The translations under genes were made by a program, and so were the position numbers. A stretch of DNA of 64,000 bases from Blastococcus saxobsidens. Lineage in GTDB: Bacteria > Actinomycetota > Actinomycetes > Mycobacteriales > Geodermatophilaceae. The DNA lies in assembly GCF_002938435.1 (NCBI RefSeq), contig NZ_POQT01000016.1, positions 1 to 64,000 of the forward strand. The letters are read 5' to 3'. Below, piece by piece: positions 23,231-36,345 of the stretch (positions are counted from its first letter, which is position 1; each line of letters starts with the position of its first letter). The notes beneath the pieces are model-generated. The model saw nothing but the letters and a program-made list of their open reading frames with translations. It was not told the DNA's origin and made no database searches.

Positions 23231-25294
23231 TCAGCTCGGTCCGCGCTCAGCGCGGACGGCGAGCAGGGCCATGTCGTCGTCGAGGGCGAGGGTGAAGCGC
23301 TGCACGGCGTCGCGCACGGTCGCGACCAGCTGTGCGGCACTGCTCCCGGCTCCGCCCGCCGCGTCGAGCAGCCGCTGGTCCCCGAACTGCTCGGGGCCCC
23401 GCCGGCTCTCGGTGATGCCGTCGGTGTAGAGCAGCAGCGTCTCACCGGGCGCGAGCAGGTGCCGGGTGCCGTGCAGGTCGACGGCGTCCATGAGGCCGAG
23501 GGCGGTGCCGAAACGGCCGATGAGCTCCGTGCTGCCGTCGGCTCGGACCACGACCGGTTGCGCGTGGCCGGCCAGCACGAGGTCCACCGCGACCCCGCCC
23601 CGCCCGTCGGGTCCCTCCCGGCTCAGCATCGCCGCAGCCAGCGTGCAGAACTGCTGCGGGTCGGCCGCCTCCAGCATGACGTCGTTGAGCAGCTCGATCG
23701 CCTGCACGAGCGGACGCCCCTCCCGCACCAGCGTGCGGAGCACGTCGCGGACCAGGCCGGTGCGGGCTGCGGCCCGGGCGCCCTTCCCACACACGTCGCC
23801 GATGGTGAGCAGCCACCGATCCGAGCCGACGGCGACCACGTCGTAGAAGTCGCCGCCCACGTCGGCTCCGGTGCTCGCGGGCAGGTACTCCGCAGCGAAG
23901 TCGACGCCCGGGACGCGCGGCAGCGCGCGGGGCAGCAGGGCCGCCTGCAGCATCTGCGAGACCTGCACGTGCTCCTCGACACTCCGGGCGTTCTGGACCG
24001 CGAGGGCGGCGCGACGGGCGATGTCCTCGATCAGGAGGAGGTCCTCGGGCGTGTGCGCGCGGCCCGCGGGTCGGCCGACGAGCAGCACCCCGACCGAGGT
24101 CCCGCGGGCCTGCAGCCCGATCGCGACACCGTCGGTCGGGTCGGAGAACCACGAGGGGGCAGCGGCCCGGTGAGCGGCCGCGAGCAGTGCGCTCAGCTCG
24201 GGTGGAGGACCGGGTACGCCGTCGGGGTCGAGCACCGTGGTCAGCTCGGGCAGGCGGTCCTCGTCGGCGTGGGTCAGCCCGGCCAGGCGCAGCCGACGTA
24301 CCGGACCCGGGAGGAGGACCGCGCACCACTCGCCGAGACGGGGCACCACGAGCTGGGGCACGAGCGCGGCCGTGAGGTCGAGATCCAGGGACTGGCCGAG
24401 CAGCTCGCTCGCCTCGGCCAGGTAGCTCATCCACGCCCGTCGGCGCTGGTCCACTTCGCGCAGCCAGTGCGCTTCGGCCGTGAGGGCGATCCGGTCGGCG
24501 ATCAGTTCGGTCAGCTCACGGGCGTGCGGGCTGTCCTCGGCCTCGCGGAGGACGAGCCGGATGCTGCCGCGCAGTCCGGTCGTGGTCGGCAGCGGCACGG
24601 TGAGCACGTGCCCGGGACCGGTGTCGTCGGACGCGCCGGCGCGCGCGAGGTCGCGGACCCCCGAACCGTCGCCGGGGTCGACCTCGACGACGATCGCGGT
24701 GGCGTCGACCAGGTCGAACAGCCGGGTGGTCAGCTCCTGGACCAGCTCGACCGGTGACAGCCGGCGCGCCAGGGACGCCGGCACGTGCACCAGCCAGCGG
24801 GTCTGCTCGGCCGTGGACCAGGCGCGCTCGGGGGCGGGTGCGGACGCCGCCGGCTGCTCCTCACCGGCCACCGGGCGACGGGCCATGGTGAACCAGACGG
24901 TGTGCCGGCCGTCGGCGGTGTGCCGGGTGCCCCACGTCGTGGACAGCCGGGCCACCAGGGCCAGCCCGCGACCGTGGGTGGCCGCCCGCCCGTAGCGCTG
25001 TCGCGGCTCGGCCAGGTGCAGCTCCAGCGCGCCCGGTCCCTGGTCGGTGACGGACACCGTCACCTCGTCCGCGCCGGCTGCGACGGCGAGGTCGAACGTG
25101 GTGCCGGCGTGGATCACGGCGTTCTCCGACAGCTCGCTGGCCAGCAGCACGACGTCGTCGACGAATTCCGACCCGCCTCCGGCAGCGCCGGCGTCCGCCA
25201 CTTCGGCCAGGGCGTCGTGGATCATCATGCGCACACGTCTGATCGATCGGATGTCGGGCGGGAACCGCATCCGCCGCTCGAGCTGAACGGGCAC
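23231..25294 (-). CDS. HATPase-GAF-SpoIIE phosphatase (partner-switching regulator)
   Basis: 687 residues. Residues about 15-140 are an RsbW/SpoIIAB-like ATPase (LASELSENAVIHA, DQGPG, HGRGLALV); about 290-440 a GAF-like sensor; about 455-685 a SpoIIE/RsbU PP2C phosphatase with GGDFYDV, GDVCGKGARAA and LDDDMALLAV metal-site residues. Such proteins both inhibit and reactivate anti-sigma antagonists in general-stress pathways, here combined in one chain. It is divergent (86 bases) from the HAMP-array kinase, suggesting joint control. Start at GTG 25294 or ATG 25270 is not decided by a clear ribosome-binding site. Confidence 0.88.
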   Translation of the reverse strand: MPVQLERRMRFPPDIRSIRRVRMMIHDALAEVADAGAAGGGSEFVDDVVLLASELSENAVIHAGTTFDLAVAAGADEVTVSVTDQGPGALELHLAEPRQRYGRAATHGRGLALVARLSTTWGTRHTADGRHTVWFTMARRPVAGEEQPAASAPAPERAWSTAEQTRWLVHVPASLARRLSPVELVQELTTRLFDLVDATAIVVEVDPGDGSGVRDLARAGASDDTGPGHVLTVPLPTTTGLRGSIRLVLREAEDSPHARELTELIADRIALTAEAHWLREVDQRRRAWMSYLAEASELLGQSLDLDLTAALVPQLVVPRLGEWCAVLLPGPVRRLRLAGLTHADEDRLPELTTVLDPDGVPGPPPELSALLAAAHRAAAPSWFSDPTDGVAIGLQARGTSVGVLLVGRPAGRAHTPEDLLLIEDIARRAALAVQNARSVEEHVQVSQMLQAALLPRALPRVPGVDFAAEYLPASTGADVGGDFYDVVAVGSDRWLLTIGDVCGKGARAAARTGLVRDVLRTLVREGRPLVQAIELLNDVMLEAADPQQFCTLAAAMLSREGPDGRGGVAVDLVLAGHAQPVVVRADGSTELIGRFGTALGLMDAVDLHGTRHLLAPGETLLLYTDGITESRRGPEQFGDQRLLDAAGGAGSSAAQLVATVRDAVQRFTLALDDDMALLAVRAERGPS

Positions 25295-25380
25295 GCGTGC
25301 AGCATGCCTCAGTGGTCACGGGGAACCGGACCAGACCTGCCGACGCCGGCCGGACTGGACGAAGCAAGGGGGAGGCGGCC

Positions 25381-29834
<4,454 letters not shown>

Positions 29835-29838
<4 letters not shown>

Positions 29839-30386
29839 CCGCGCCGGTCCGGGTCCTGGCGGTCGACGACCGCCGGGAGAACCTGCTGGCTCTGCAGGCG
29901 ATCCTCGAGGGACTGCCCATCGAGGTCGTGGCCGTGACGAGCGGCGAGGAAGCGCTCAAGCGACTGCTGGTCCACGACTACGCGGTCATCCTCCTCGACG
30001 CCCGCATGCCCGGGATGGACGGTTTCGAGACCGCCCGGCACGTCAAGCAGCGGGAGCGGACCCGCCACATCCCGATCCTGTTCCTCACCGCGGCGGACTA
30101 CGACCCCCACCTGGCCTTCCGCAGCTACCAGGCGGGTGCGGTGGACTACATCACCAAGCCCTTCGATCCGTGGGTGTTGCGCTCGAAGGTCGCGGTGTTC
30201 GTCGACCTCCACCTGCTGCACCGCGAACTCGCCGAGCGCGCCGCGGAGCGTGACGCGCTCCGGAAGACCGTGGACCAGGCGATGCAGATCCTCGACGGCG
30301 CCGAGCCTGCGGACGCCGCCACCTCTGCACTCGTGGACCGCCTGCACGGTGTTCTCGGCTCGGTGCGCCGCGACCCGCCCTGGTAG
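29835..30386 (+). CDS. Single-domain response regulator with helical tail
   Basis: 183 residues: receiver domain (about 5-125) with AVDDRRENL, phosphoacceptor Asp in LLDARMPGMDG, Thr in FLTAADY and Lys in YITKPFD; then a charged helical tail (LAERAAERDALRKTVDQAM) with no DNA-binding domain. GTG 29835 overlaps the kinase stop by 4 bases, so it is the cognate partner. The tail may mediate dimerisation or contact with the SpoIIE/ATPase protein encoded on the other side of the kinase; that link is inference. Confidence 0.9.
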
Positions 30387-30567
30387 CCGTTGCCCGAGGA
30401 GGTCCTCCGGCTCGGCCGAGCTCGCGCCGCCACCGCTCGGCGCCCGTCCCGCGTGCCGGGATGAGCGCCGCGGCGACTCACTCCACCAGAGGAGAAGGTC
30501 ACGCCGATCCACAGGTGATCCCGCTAGGCTCGCCCATCGCGACGGCGCCGGATGGTGGAGGCAAGTG

Positions 30568-31251
30568 ATGGTCGAGCCGGTGGAGACGGCACAGCCCGCT
30601 GCCGCGGCTGTCCGTCGGCCGCGCGGACGCGCCAGCGACAGCGCCGCCACCCGCCGGCTGATCGTCGAGGCCGCCGCCGCGCTGTTCAGCGAGCGGGGCT
30701 ACGCGACCGCCTCGCTGAGCGACATCGTCTCCGGCACGGGCATGACCAAGGGCGCGGTCTACTGGCACTTCCCGTCCAAGGAGGAGATCGCCCTCGACAT
30801 CGTCCGCACCATGTACGCCAGCTGGCCGCCCATGCTCGGTGCGGTCATGGCCGCCCACGACGACGCGCTGGACGCGCTCGTGGCCGTCACCTACAAGGCC
30901 GCGGACCAGTTCACCAACGACCTCACGACGCAGGCGGCCAAGCGGCTGCTGGCCGAGCTGCCCCCCGACGCCCTGGCCAAGCTCCCGCAGCCCTACGTCG
31001 GGTGGCAGGGGGCGCTGCAGGCGCTGATCACCCAGGGGCAGCAGCGCGGCCAGATCAACGCCGCGGTCGACCCCGAGGGGACGGCCCAGGCCATCGTGGC
31101 CAGCTTCTTCGGCATGCAGCAGGTCTCCTGGGAGCTGACCGGGCGCCGGGACCTGCTCAACCGGCTGGAGAACTTCTGGAAGCTGGTGCTCCCTCAGCTG
31201 CGCCCGGCCGCCCGCACCGCGCTGGGCACGGACGAGGAGACGTCGGCGTAG
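30568..31251 (+). CDS. TetR-family regulator, gamma-butyrolactone-receptor-like
   Basis: 227 residues. TetR HTH at about 27-75 (IVEAAAALFSERGYATASLS, then TGMTKGAVYWHFPSKEEIA), whose wording matches ArpA/ScbR receptors (KGAxYxHFxSKE). C-terminal ligand domain contains WQGALQALI and a Trp near the end. It is convergent with an AfsA/ScbA-like synthase gene, overlapping 58 bases at the 3' ends. Receptor and synthase side by side is the classic gamma-butyrolactone arrangement, so it probably represses until a butyrolactone binds. No ARE-type operator was found by eye in its upstream 180 bases. Confidence 0.82.
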   Translation: MVEPVETAQPAAAAVRRPRGRASDSAATRRLIVEAAAALFSERGYATASLSDIVSGTGMTKGAVYWHFPSKEEIALDIVRTMYASWPPMLGAVMAAHDDALDALVAVTYKAADQFTNDLTTQAAKRLLAELPPDALAKLPQPYVGWQGALQALITQGQQRGQINAAVDPEGTAQAIVASFFGMQQVSWELTGRRDLLNRLENFWKLVLPQLRPAARTALGTDEETSA

Positions 31252-32141
31252 GACCGCACGGTTCCGCGGGCCACCGCGCCGGCCGGCTGGGCCAGCACGA
31301 CCTCGATACCGCCGTCCGCCACGCGCCGGGTCGCCACCGTGGTGTCGTGCCCGAGTTCGGCGAACCGGTCGAAGCGGAGGTCGAAGCCCCACGGGAAGGC
31401 CTCCTCGCCGAGCAGCGGGCGAGCGGCCCGCAGCGCACCGTCGATGAGCAGCATGCCGGGCAGGTGGTCGACCGCGTGGTCGAAGAACGTGGGATGCCGG
31501 GAGTCGACGGGAAGCAGTGCGGCGGGGTCGGGGGGCTCGGCAGACGTCCGGGGCAGGGGGATGGCCGGGGCGGCAGCCGCCGGAGGCCGCACCCGGGCGT
31601 ACACCTCCGGCGGGAGGCAGCGGTAGGCCGCGCGGGCGGTGGCGATCCGCACCGCTCCGGACCACGCCTCGATGTCCAGCGAGGCCCCGGCCACGGCGCC
31701 GGCACGGCGCCCGGCGTCGATCCGGACCACCAGGACGACGGTGCCGTCCTGGTCCGGGCCGGGGCGGGGACCGGGGTGCAGGTACTCGGCCGAGATGCTC
31801 TCGAACACGAAGTGCGAGCCGAGCGGAACGCCGAGGTGCTCGTGGCTGAGGTAGATGCCGCCCTGGCGCAGCGTCTCGACGAAGAGCAGGGGATCGGGGT
31901 CCCGGTCCGGCTCCGGCTGGAAGAGCGGGTGGCGGCGCGGCCACTGGGCGGCCAGCGCCACCAGGTCGTCGGCGAGCGGCCGGAGGTCGGTGATCAGCAC
32001 CTCGGCCAGGGCCGCCTTGTGCACCAGGCGCCGGTCGACGGTGCGCCAGGTGCTCAGCAGCCCGGCCAGCGCGGCCGCGTCGTCGGCGGACACCAGGCCG
32101 CCCCGCGGGCGGCCAGCGTCCGGTGCGGGCGAGGCCGGCAC
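31194..32141 (-). CDS. AfsA/ScbA-like gamma-butyrolactone biosynthesis protein
   Basis: 315 residues with the two hot-dog AfsA repeats. First repeat: HPLFQPEP, DPLLFVETLRQGG and GVPLGSHFVF; second: DSRHPTFFDHAVDHLPGMLL. These match streptomycete ScbA/AfsA, which condense a beta-ketoacyl chain with dihydroxyacetone phosphate to start butyrolactone signal synthesis. GTG 32141 is preceded by GGAGGTGA. The 3' end overlaps the TetR gene. The later pathway enzymes (reductase, phosphatase) are not in the window, so the signal chemistry is not predictable. Confidence 0.88.
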   Translation of the reverse strand: MPASPAPDAGRPRGGLVSADDAAALAGLLSTWRTVDRRLVHKAALAEVLITDLRPLADDLVALAAQWPRRHPLFQPEPDRDPDPLLFVETLRQGGIYLSHEHLGVPLGSHFVFESISAEYLHPGPRPGPDQDGTVVLVVRIDAGRRAGAVAGASLDIEAWSGAVRIATARAAYRCLPPEVYARVRPPAAAAPAIPLPRTSAEPPDPAALLPVDSRHPTFFDHAVDHLPGMLLIDGALRAARPLLGEEAFPWGFDLRFDRFAELGHDTTVATRRVADGGIEVVLAQPAGAVARGTVRSYADVSSSVPSAVRAAGRS

Positions 32142-32209
32142 GGGTCACCTCCACGTCGAAGCCGCCGCACCGCCGGGGCGACGGGAGGCGTCGCGACCGA
32201 TGGTGCCGG

Positions 32210-32485
32210 TCAGTCCTTCGCGGAGGCGGTGACCACGCCGTGCCGGCGTGCCGTCCGTGCCGCCGTGGGCGCTGCCGCGTACCCGTTGCGCAGCCGGGAG
32301 CGGGCGGCGAGCGCACCGGCGCGGTCCATGGTGATCGAGCGCAGCACGTCGTCGAAGGGCGTCTCCACCACGTAGTGGGTGCCGTCGACGAGGTGCAGCA
32401 CGGTGTCGCCGTGGTGCTCGATGCGCTCGATGTGGTCGGGATCGACGGAGAAGTGCTCACCGTTGCGGCAGGTCACAGCGATCAC
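32210..32485 (-). CDS. FlbD-like small protein
   Basis: 91 residues. The first 50 match the flagellar FlbD family pattern: VIAVTCRNGEHFSVDPDHIE, RIEHHGDTVLHLVDGTHYVV, with the usual initial V/M-I-x-x-x-x-x-N-G. The rest is an Arg/Ala-rich tail. GTG 32485 has AAGGAGG 6 bases before it. There are no flagellar genes in the window; in this context it may be a general small beta-domain protein. It lies 68 bases upstream of the AfsA-like gene on the same strand and could be co-transcribed with it. Confidence 0.7.
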   Translation of the reverse strand: MIAVTCRNGEHFSVDPDHIERIEHHGDTVLHLVDGTHYVVETPFDDVLRSITMDRAGALAARSRLRNGYAAAPTAARTARRHGVVTASAKD

Positions 32486-32622
32486 GGGAGCCCTCCTTTC
32501 TCCCTCGGCGGGGCAGTGGGCCGGCGATGGTGCCGGTCCGGCTCCTCGGTCATCGGCGCGCGGCCGTGCGAGCTGTAGCACCGCGCGCCCTTTCGGGTGA
32601 CGCGGCCGCCCGGCTCCCCGCG

Positions 32623-33927
32623 TCAGAACCCGAAGAGGAGCCCGAGCCCGCCCACGGTGAACAGCACCATGACGACGACCAGGGGGAGCTGGTCGGACGC
32701 GCGGGCGTGCCGTTCGGAGCGCAGCGCCCGCTCGTGCGCGAGCGTCACGCCGGCCACGTGGCCGGCCACCACCCCGCCGACCTGCACGTAGGCGATGGTG
32801 TCCGGGTCGACCGCCCTCAGGTCGACGACGTCGTCGTACGTGCCGAACAGGTCGACGCCGGCAACACCGAAGGGGTTGCTGGCGAGGATCCACGTCGTCT
32901 GGCCGTCGAGCACCAGCAGGCTGAAGTAGTGGGCGATCGTGTAGCCCAGCGCGATCGGGACGACCGTGGCGGCGTAGCGGCGCGGCTGCACCCGGAGCGG
33001 CTGACCCGCCAGACGGCCGGAGAGCCACGTGCCCAGCAGGTACAGCACGGCCACCAGGGCCACCATCGCGACCAGGCCGAGAGTGCCCGACAGGGCGTCG
33101 TTCGCCGCGCCGGGACCGGTCTGCCACCAGGCGGTGCGCGACAGCCCGTCGAACGCCGTGGAACCCAGCAGCACGACGACGACGGCCGCCAGCCCCGGCG
33201 TCTCCGGCGTCGCGGTGGCGGTCGCCAGCGGGTTGCGGAGCACCAGCCGGCCGTCGGCACGCCGCGCCCAGAGGGAGAGGCGGGCGATGAGCGTGGAGTA
33301 GACCTCGAAGCCGTCGCCGCGGGCGAACCAGCCCTCCCCGAACCACAGCGCGAGGCCGGTGTGCACGACCGCCCAGCCGATCAGGAACGCGGCGACGGTG
33401 CCCGGTTCGGCCCGGTCGGGGTAGACGAGCTCGAACCAGAGGAAGACCAGCAGCGACGCGGCCGCGGGCCACAGCCCCAGCGCCGGCAGCCGGGCCGCAC
33501 CCGGGGCCGCGGGAGCCGCTGCCCGCAGAAGGCGGTGCAGCAGCCGCAGCGGGTTCGCCACCCGCCAGACCGGACCGAGCAGGAGGCCGGCCGGCACCAG
33601 GCCGACCCAGAACGTCACGTACAGCGCCCAGGGGGCGAGGTTCCGCGAGGTCTCCCCGGGCCCGGCGAGCGCCGCCGCGGTCACCAGGACGAGCAGCGCC
33701 AGGGCCACCGCCTGCAGTGCCCGGCGGAGGACGGGGCTGTCCACCGTCGCCTGCACCGCGGCCGGCAGCGGTCTGCCCGAGCCCGGCCCGCCGAGCTTCG
33801 GTGTGCGCCAGAACAGCAGGAGCGCCGCGAAGCTGATCAGGATCGCCGCGCCGGCGCCGTAGAGCGCCAGGCCGAGCGGGATCGGCAGGTCGGTCCGTGA
33901 CCCGACCCCGTGGGCGAGCAGGTTCAC
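32623..33927 (-). CDS. Multi-pass membrane protein, unknown
   Basis: 434 residues with about eleven membrane helices. Several helices carry conserved-looking His/Tyr (YTIAHYFSLLVLDG; GGVVAGHVAGVTLAHERAL), which could be metal or haem ligands. I recall related proteins in many actinobacteria without known function. It is the third gene of a minus-strand set with a cupredoxin-like lipoprotein and another large membrane protein. ATG 33927 is taken as start. The role might be in copper/oxygen chemistry, but that rests only on neighbours and His positions. Confidence 0.75.
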   Translation of the reverse strand: MNLLAHGVGSRTDLPIPLGLALYGAGAAILISFAALLLFWRTPKLGGPGSGRPLPAAVQATVDSPVLRRALQAVALALLVLVTAAALAGPGETSRNLAPWALYVTFWVGLVPAGLLLGPVWRVANPLRLLHRLLRAAAPAAPGAARLPALGLWPAAASLLVFLWFELVYPDRAEPGTVAAFLIGWAVVHTGLALWFGEGWFARGDGFEVYSTLIARLSLWARRADGRLVLRNPLATATATPETPGLAAVVVVLLGSTAFDGLSRTAWWQTGPGAANDALSGTLGLVAMVALVAVLYLLGTWLSGRLAGQPLRVQPRRYAATVVPIALGYTIAHYFSLLVLDGQTTWILASNPFGVAGVDLFGTYDDVVDLRAVDPDTIAYVQVGGVVAGHVAGVTLAHERALRSERHARASDQLPLVVVMVLFTVGGLGLLFGF

Positions 33928-33976
33928 GGGGCGGTGCCGCGGGGTGCTCCGCCGTCGCGGAACGCCGCGAGCCCGA

Positions 33977-34408
33977 TCACGAGACCTGCAGCGTCAGCAG
34001 CACCGTCCCGGCGTCGTGCAGCTCCAGCTCGAACACCCCGGGGACGGTGGCGTCGAACCGGACCTCCGCCGGTTGCCCGGGGGGCAGGTCGGCGGTGAGG
34101 TCGTAGCCGTGCAGGTGCAGCTCGTCGGGGGCGTCGCTGGTGACGACCAGGGTGACCGGCTCGCCGAGCGGGACGGGCACCCGGCCGGTGTCCCCGGTGA
34201 CCTGGCCAGCGGCGACCTGCACCTCGATCCGCTGCCCGGCCTCCTCCGCCGGCGCCGCGGGGCTCGCGGTCGCCGCGTCCTCGGCGGGCTGCGAGCGATC
34301 GGCCGGCGTCGAGGCCGCGGTGCTCTCCGCCGCGGGGGCGTCGGTGCCCGCGCAGCCGGCCAGGGCGAGGGGGACCAGGGCGGCCACGAGCAGCCGTCGG
34401 GCGGTCAC
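33977..34408 (-). CDS. Cupredoxin-like lipoprotein
   Basis: 143 residues. Lipoprotein signal with lipobox (LALAGCAG), a Ser/Thr/Pro/Ala-rich linker (about 25-58), and a cupredoxin-like beta-sandwich: VTLVVTSDAPDELHLHGYDL and VPGVFELELHDAGTVLLTLQ. The typical Cys-x-His-x-Met copper loop is absent; only ELHLHG and ELH His residues remain, so copper binding is unsure. GTG 34408 overlaps the upstream membrane-protein stop by 4 bases, indicating coupled translation. Confidence 0.8.
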   Translation of the reverse strand: MTARRLLVAALVPLALAGCAGTDAPAAESTAASTPADRSQPAEDAATASPAAPAEEAGQRIEVQVAAGQVTGDTGRVPVPLGEPVTLVVTSDAPDELHLHGYDLTADLPPGQPAEVRFDATVPGVFELELHDAGTVLLTLQVS

Positions 34409-36237
34409 CGGCCCACCGCGCTGCTGGTGGCCCCCTCGCGCCTGTCCGCTGCCCCGTCGGCGAACGGGTCCGCTGCGCCCGCCCGGCGGGCGTACCGGCC
34501 GACCCCCCACGAGATGGCGGCGATCAGGGCCAGCGTGCAGGCCAGGACCACGAGGTTGGAGATCGTCCACAGGCTGCCCTCGGCGTCCTTGAGCTCGCGC
34601 TGGAGGATGTCGACCTCCGGGATGGCCGAGCGGGTCATCCCGTCCTCGGCCGGGACCTCGTCCTCGCCGATCGCCTCGTCCTGCGGCAGGTAGATCGGCA
34701 CCGCGGTGAGCACGCGGCCGTCGTGGACCCGCAGCAGCGTCTTCCACGTGCCGTGCAGCGGCACCGGCTCGGTGGTCCGGTAGGCGCCCTCGCCGGTCTG
34801 CTCCAGCTGGGTGACGACCAGGCCGTCGCCCTGCCACGAGGTGATCTGGACCCACGCCGGGTCGTCGGCGAAGTCGGCGGGGTCGAGCTGGACGGTGACG
34901 TTCGCGGTGCGCGGGTCGGCCTGCACGTCCTCGATGCCGAAGGTGGCCTCGAGGTCGTCGGGCACGGTCGCCGTCAGCCCGTTCGCGGCAGCGGCGGCCA
35001 GGACGACCAGCGAGCCGACGACGACGGTCCGCGCGATCGCGGGACGGGGCAGCCGACGGCGCAGCCCGGAGGCGAGCAGCGCGCCCAGCAGACCGCCGGC
35101 GACGCCGCCGGCGATGGCCATGAGCGTGCCCTCGACCAGGATGTCGCTGTTCCAGGACAGCGTCTGGGTGAACTGGGTCCAGCCCCACTCGGCGGCGTGC
35201 CCGACCGTGCCGATCAGCACCCCGGCGACCGCACCGAAGACCAGCGGACGGCGGGTGAGCGGCACCGCGAAGGCCAGCAGCTCGATGATGATCGCCGAGC
35301 CCAGGTAGAGCGGGAACGACGGCGTGATCTCGCCGAAGGCCGGGCCGACGATCAGCGCGATGCCCCCGCGGATGACGAGGAAGAAGGCGACCGCGGCGAG
35401 CGCGCCGCCGCGGCCCATGAACAGGCGGGCGGACACGAGCGCGATGCCGGCGGCGGCGGCGATCATCAGCGGCTCGAGCACCAGGCGGAACTGCGGGACG
35501 TCGAAGTCGTACTCGCCCTGGAACACCGACATGCCCAGCAGCAGGCCGCCCATCGCCGAGGCCTGGCGGAGAAAGCGGGCGGTGCGGCCGACCTTCCGGT
35601 CGCCGTCGTCGGTGGAGAGGCCGCCGTGGCCCTCCTGCTCCAGGAGCAGCAGGCCGACGATGGACAGGCCGGCGCCGCCGATGAGCATCAGGTGGGTGGG
35701 GCCCCAGAGGGTGACGTCCTGGCCGAACATCCGGTGCCAGACGTCGTCGAGCGGGAAGCCGAGCAGGGCGTAGAAGCCGGCGGCGGTCAGGATGATGCCG
35801 CCCACCGGGACGTCCCAGCCGCGCAGGAACCGGACCGCCGACGGGCCCGGCTTCTCGTCCAGGGGCATCGAGCAGGCGAGCACGCCGCCGGCGAAGACGC
35901 CGAAGAGGCCGAAGAGGATGAGGAAGTGCGCGGGGTTGGCCAGCGGCCCCTCGTCGCGGCCGACGCCGATGTGCAGCGCGATGTCCCAGAGCATGCCGAG
36001 CAGCGCGGTCAGCAGCGAGACCGTCGTCAGGACGGTCGGCAGCGCCACCCAGGCCGGGACGCCGGTGGCCGACCCGAGCCGGTCGCCGATCCGCGTCAGG
36101 ACCGTCGAGCGCCGGCTGCGGTGCAGGTACACGAGGGCGAGCAGGGCCACGGTGAGCCCGAGGCCGATCGCGGTGGCGAGGAGGACCTCGCCGATGGCGG
36201 CGCCCCCAGCGGGGCGGGTGTCTGCGGCCAGTGGCAT
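34405..36237 (-). CDS. Large membrane protein with extracytoplasmic domain, unknown
   Basis: 610 residues: twelve or so membrane helices in the first 430, a periplasmic-side beta domain (about 440-550, with TANVTVQLDPADFADDPAWV), and a final helix near 575. Charged/His motifs inside the membrane part (MLWDIALHIGVGRDEG, DDVWHRMFGQDVTLWGPTH) look like ligand positions. GAGGGAG precedes ATG 36237; in-frame upstream ATGs have weaker signals. First gene of the set, divergent from a MerR-type regulator 108 bases away, which probably controls it. Confidence 0.75.
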   Translation of the reverse strand: MPLAADTRPAGGAAIGEVLLATAIGLGLTVALLALVYLHRSRRSTVLTRIGDRLGSATGVPAWVALPTVLTTVSLLTALLGMLWDIALHIGVGRDEGPLANPAHFLILFGLFGVFAGGVLACSMPLDEKPGPSAVRFLRGWDVPVGGIILTAAGFYALLGFPLDDVWHRMFGQDVTLWGPTHLMLIGGAGLSIVGLLLLEQEGHGGLSTDDGDRKVGRTARFLRQASAMGGLLLGMSVFQGEYDFDVPQFRLVLEPLMIAAAAGIALVSARLFMGRGGALAAVAFFLVIRGGIALIVGPAFGEITPSFPLYLGSAIIIELLAFAVPLTRRPLVFGAVAGVLIGTVGHAAEWGWTQFTQTLSWNSDILVEGTLMAIAGGVAGGLLGALLASGLRRRLPRPAIARTVVVGSLVVLAAAAANGLTATVPDDLEATFGIEDVQADPRTANVTVQLDPADFADDPAWVQITSWQGDGLVVTQLEQTGEGAYRTTEPVPLHGTWKTLLRVHDGRVLTAVPIYLPQDEAIGEDEVPAEDGMTRSAIPEVDILQRELKDAEGSLWTISNLVVLACTLALIAAISWGVGRYARRAGAADPFADGAADRREGATSSAVGR

Positions 36238-36345
36238 GGCACTCCCTCGGGGCATGGGGCTATGGAACACCCAGCACGGTGACATCGACAACTGATACAT
36301 AGAACGAGCGGCTTACCGTGTGGTGACGACGGGAAGGAGGAGTGG

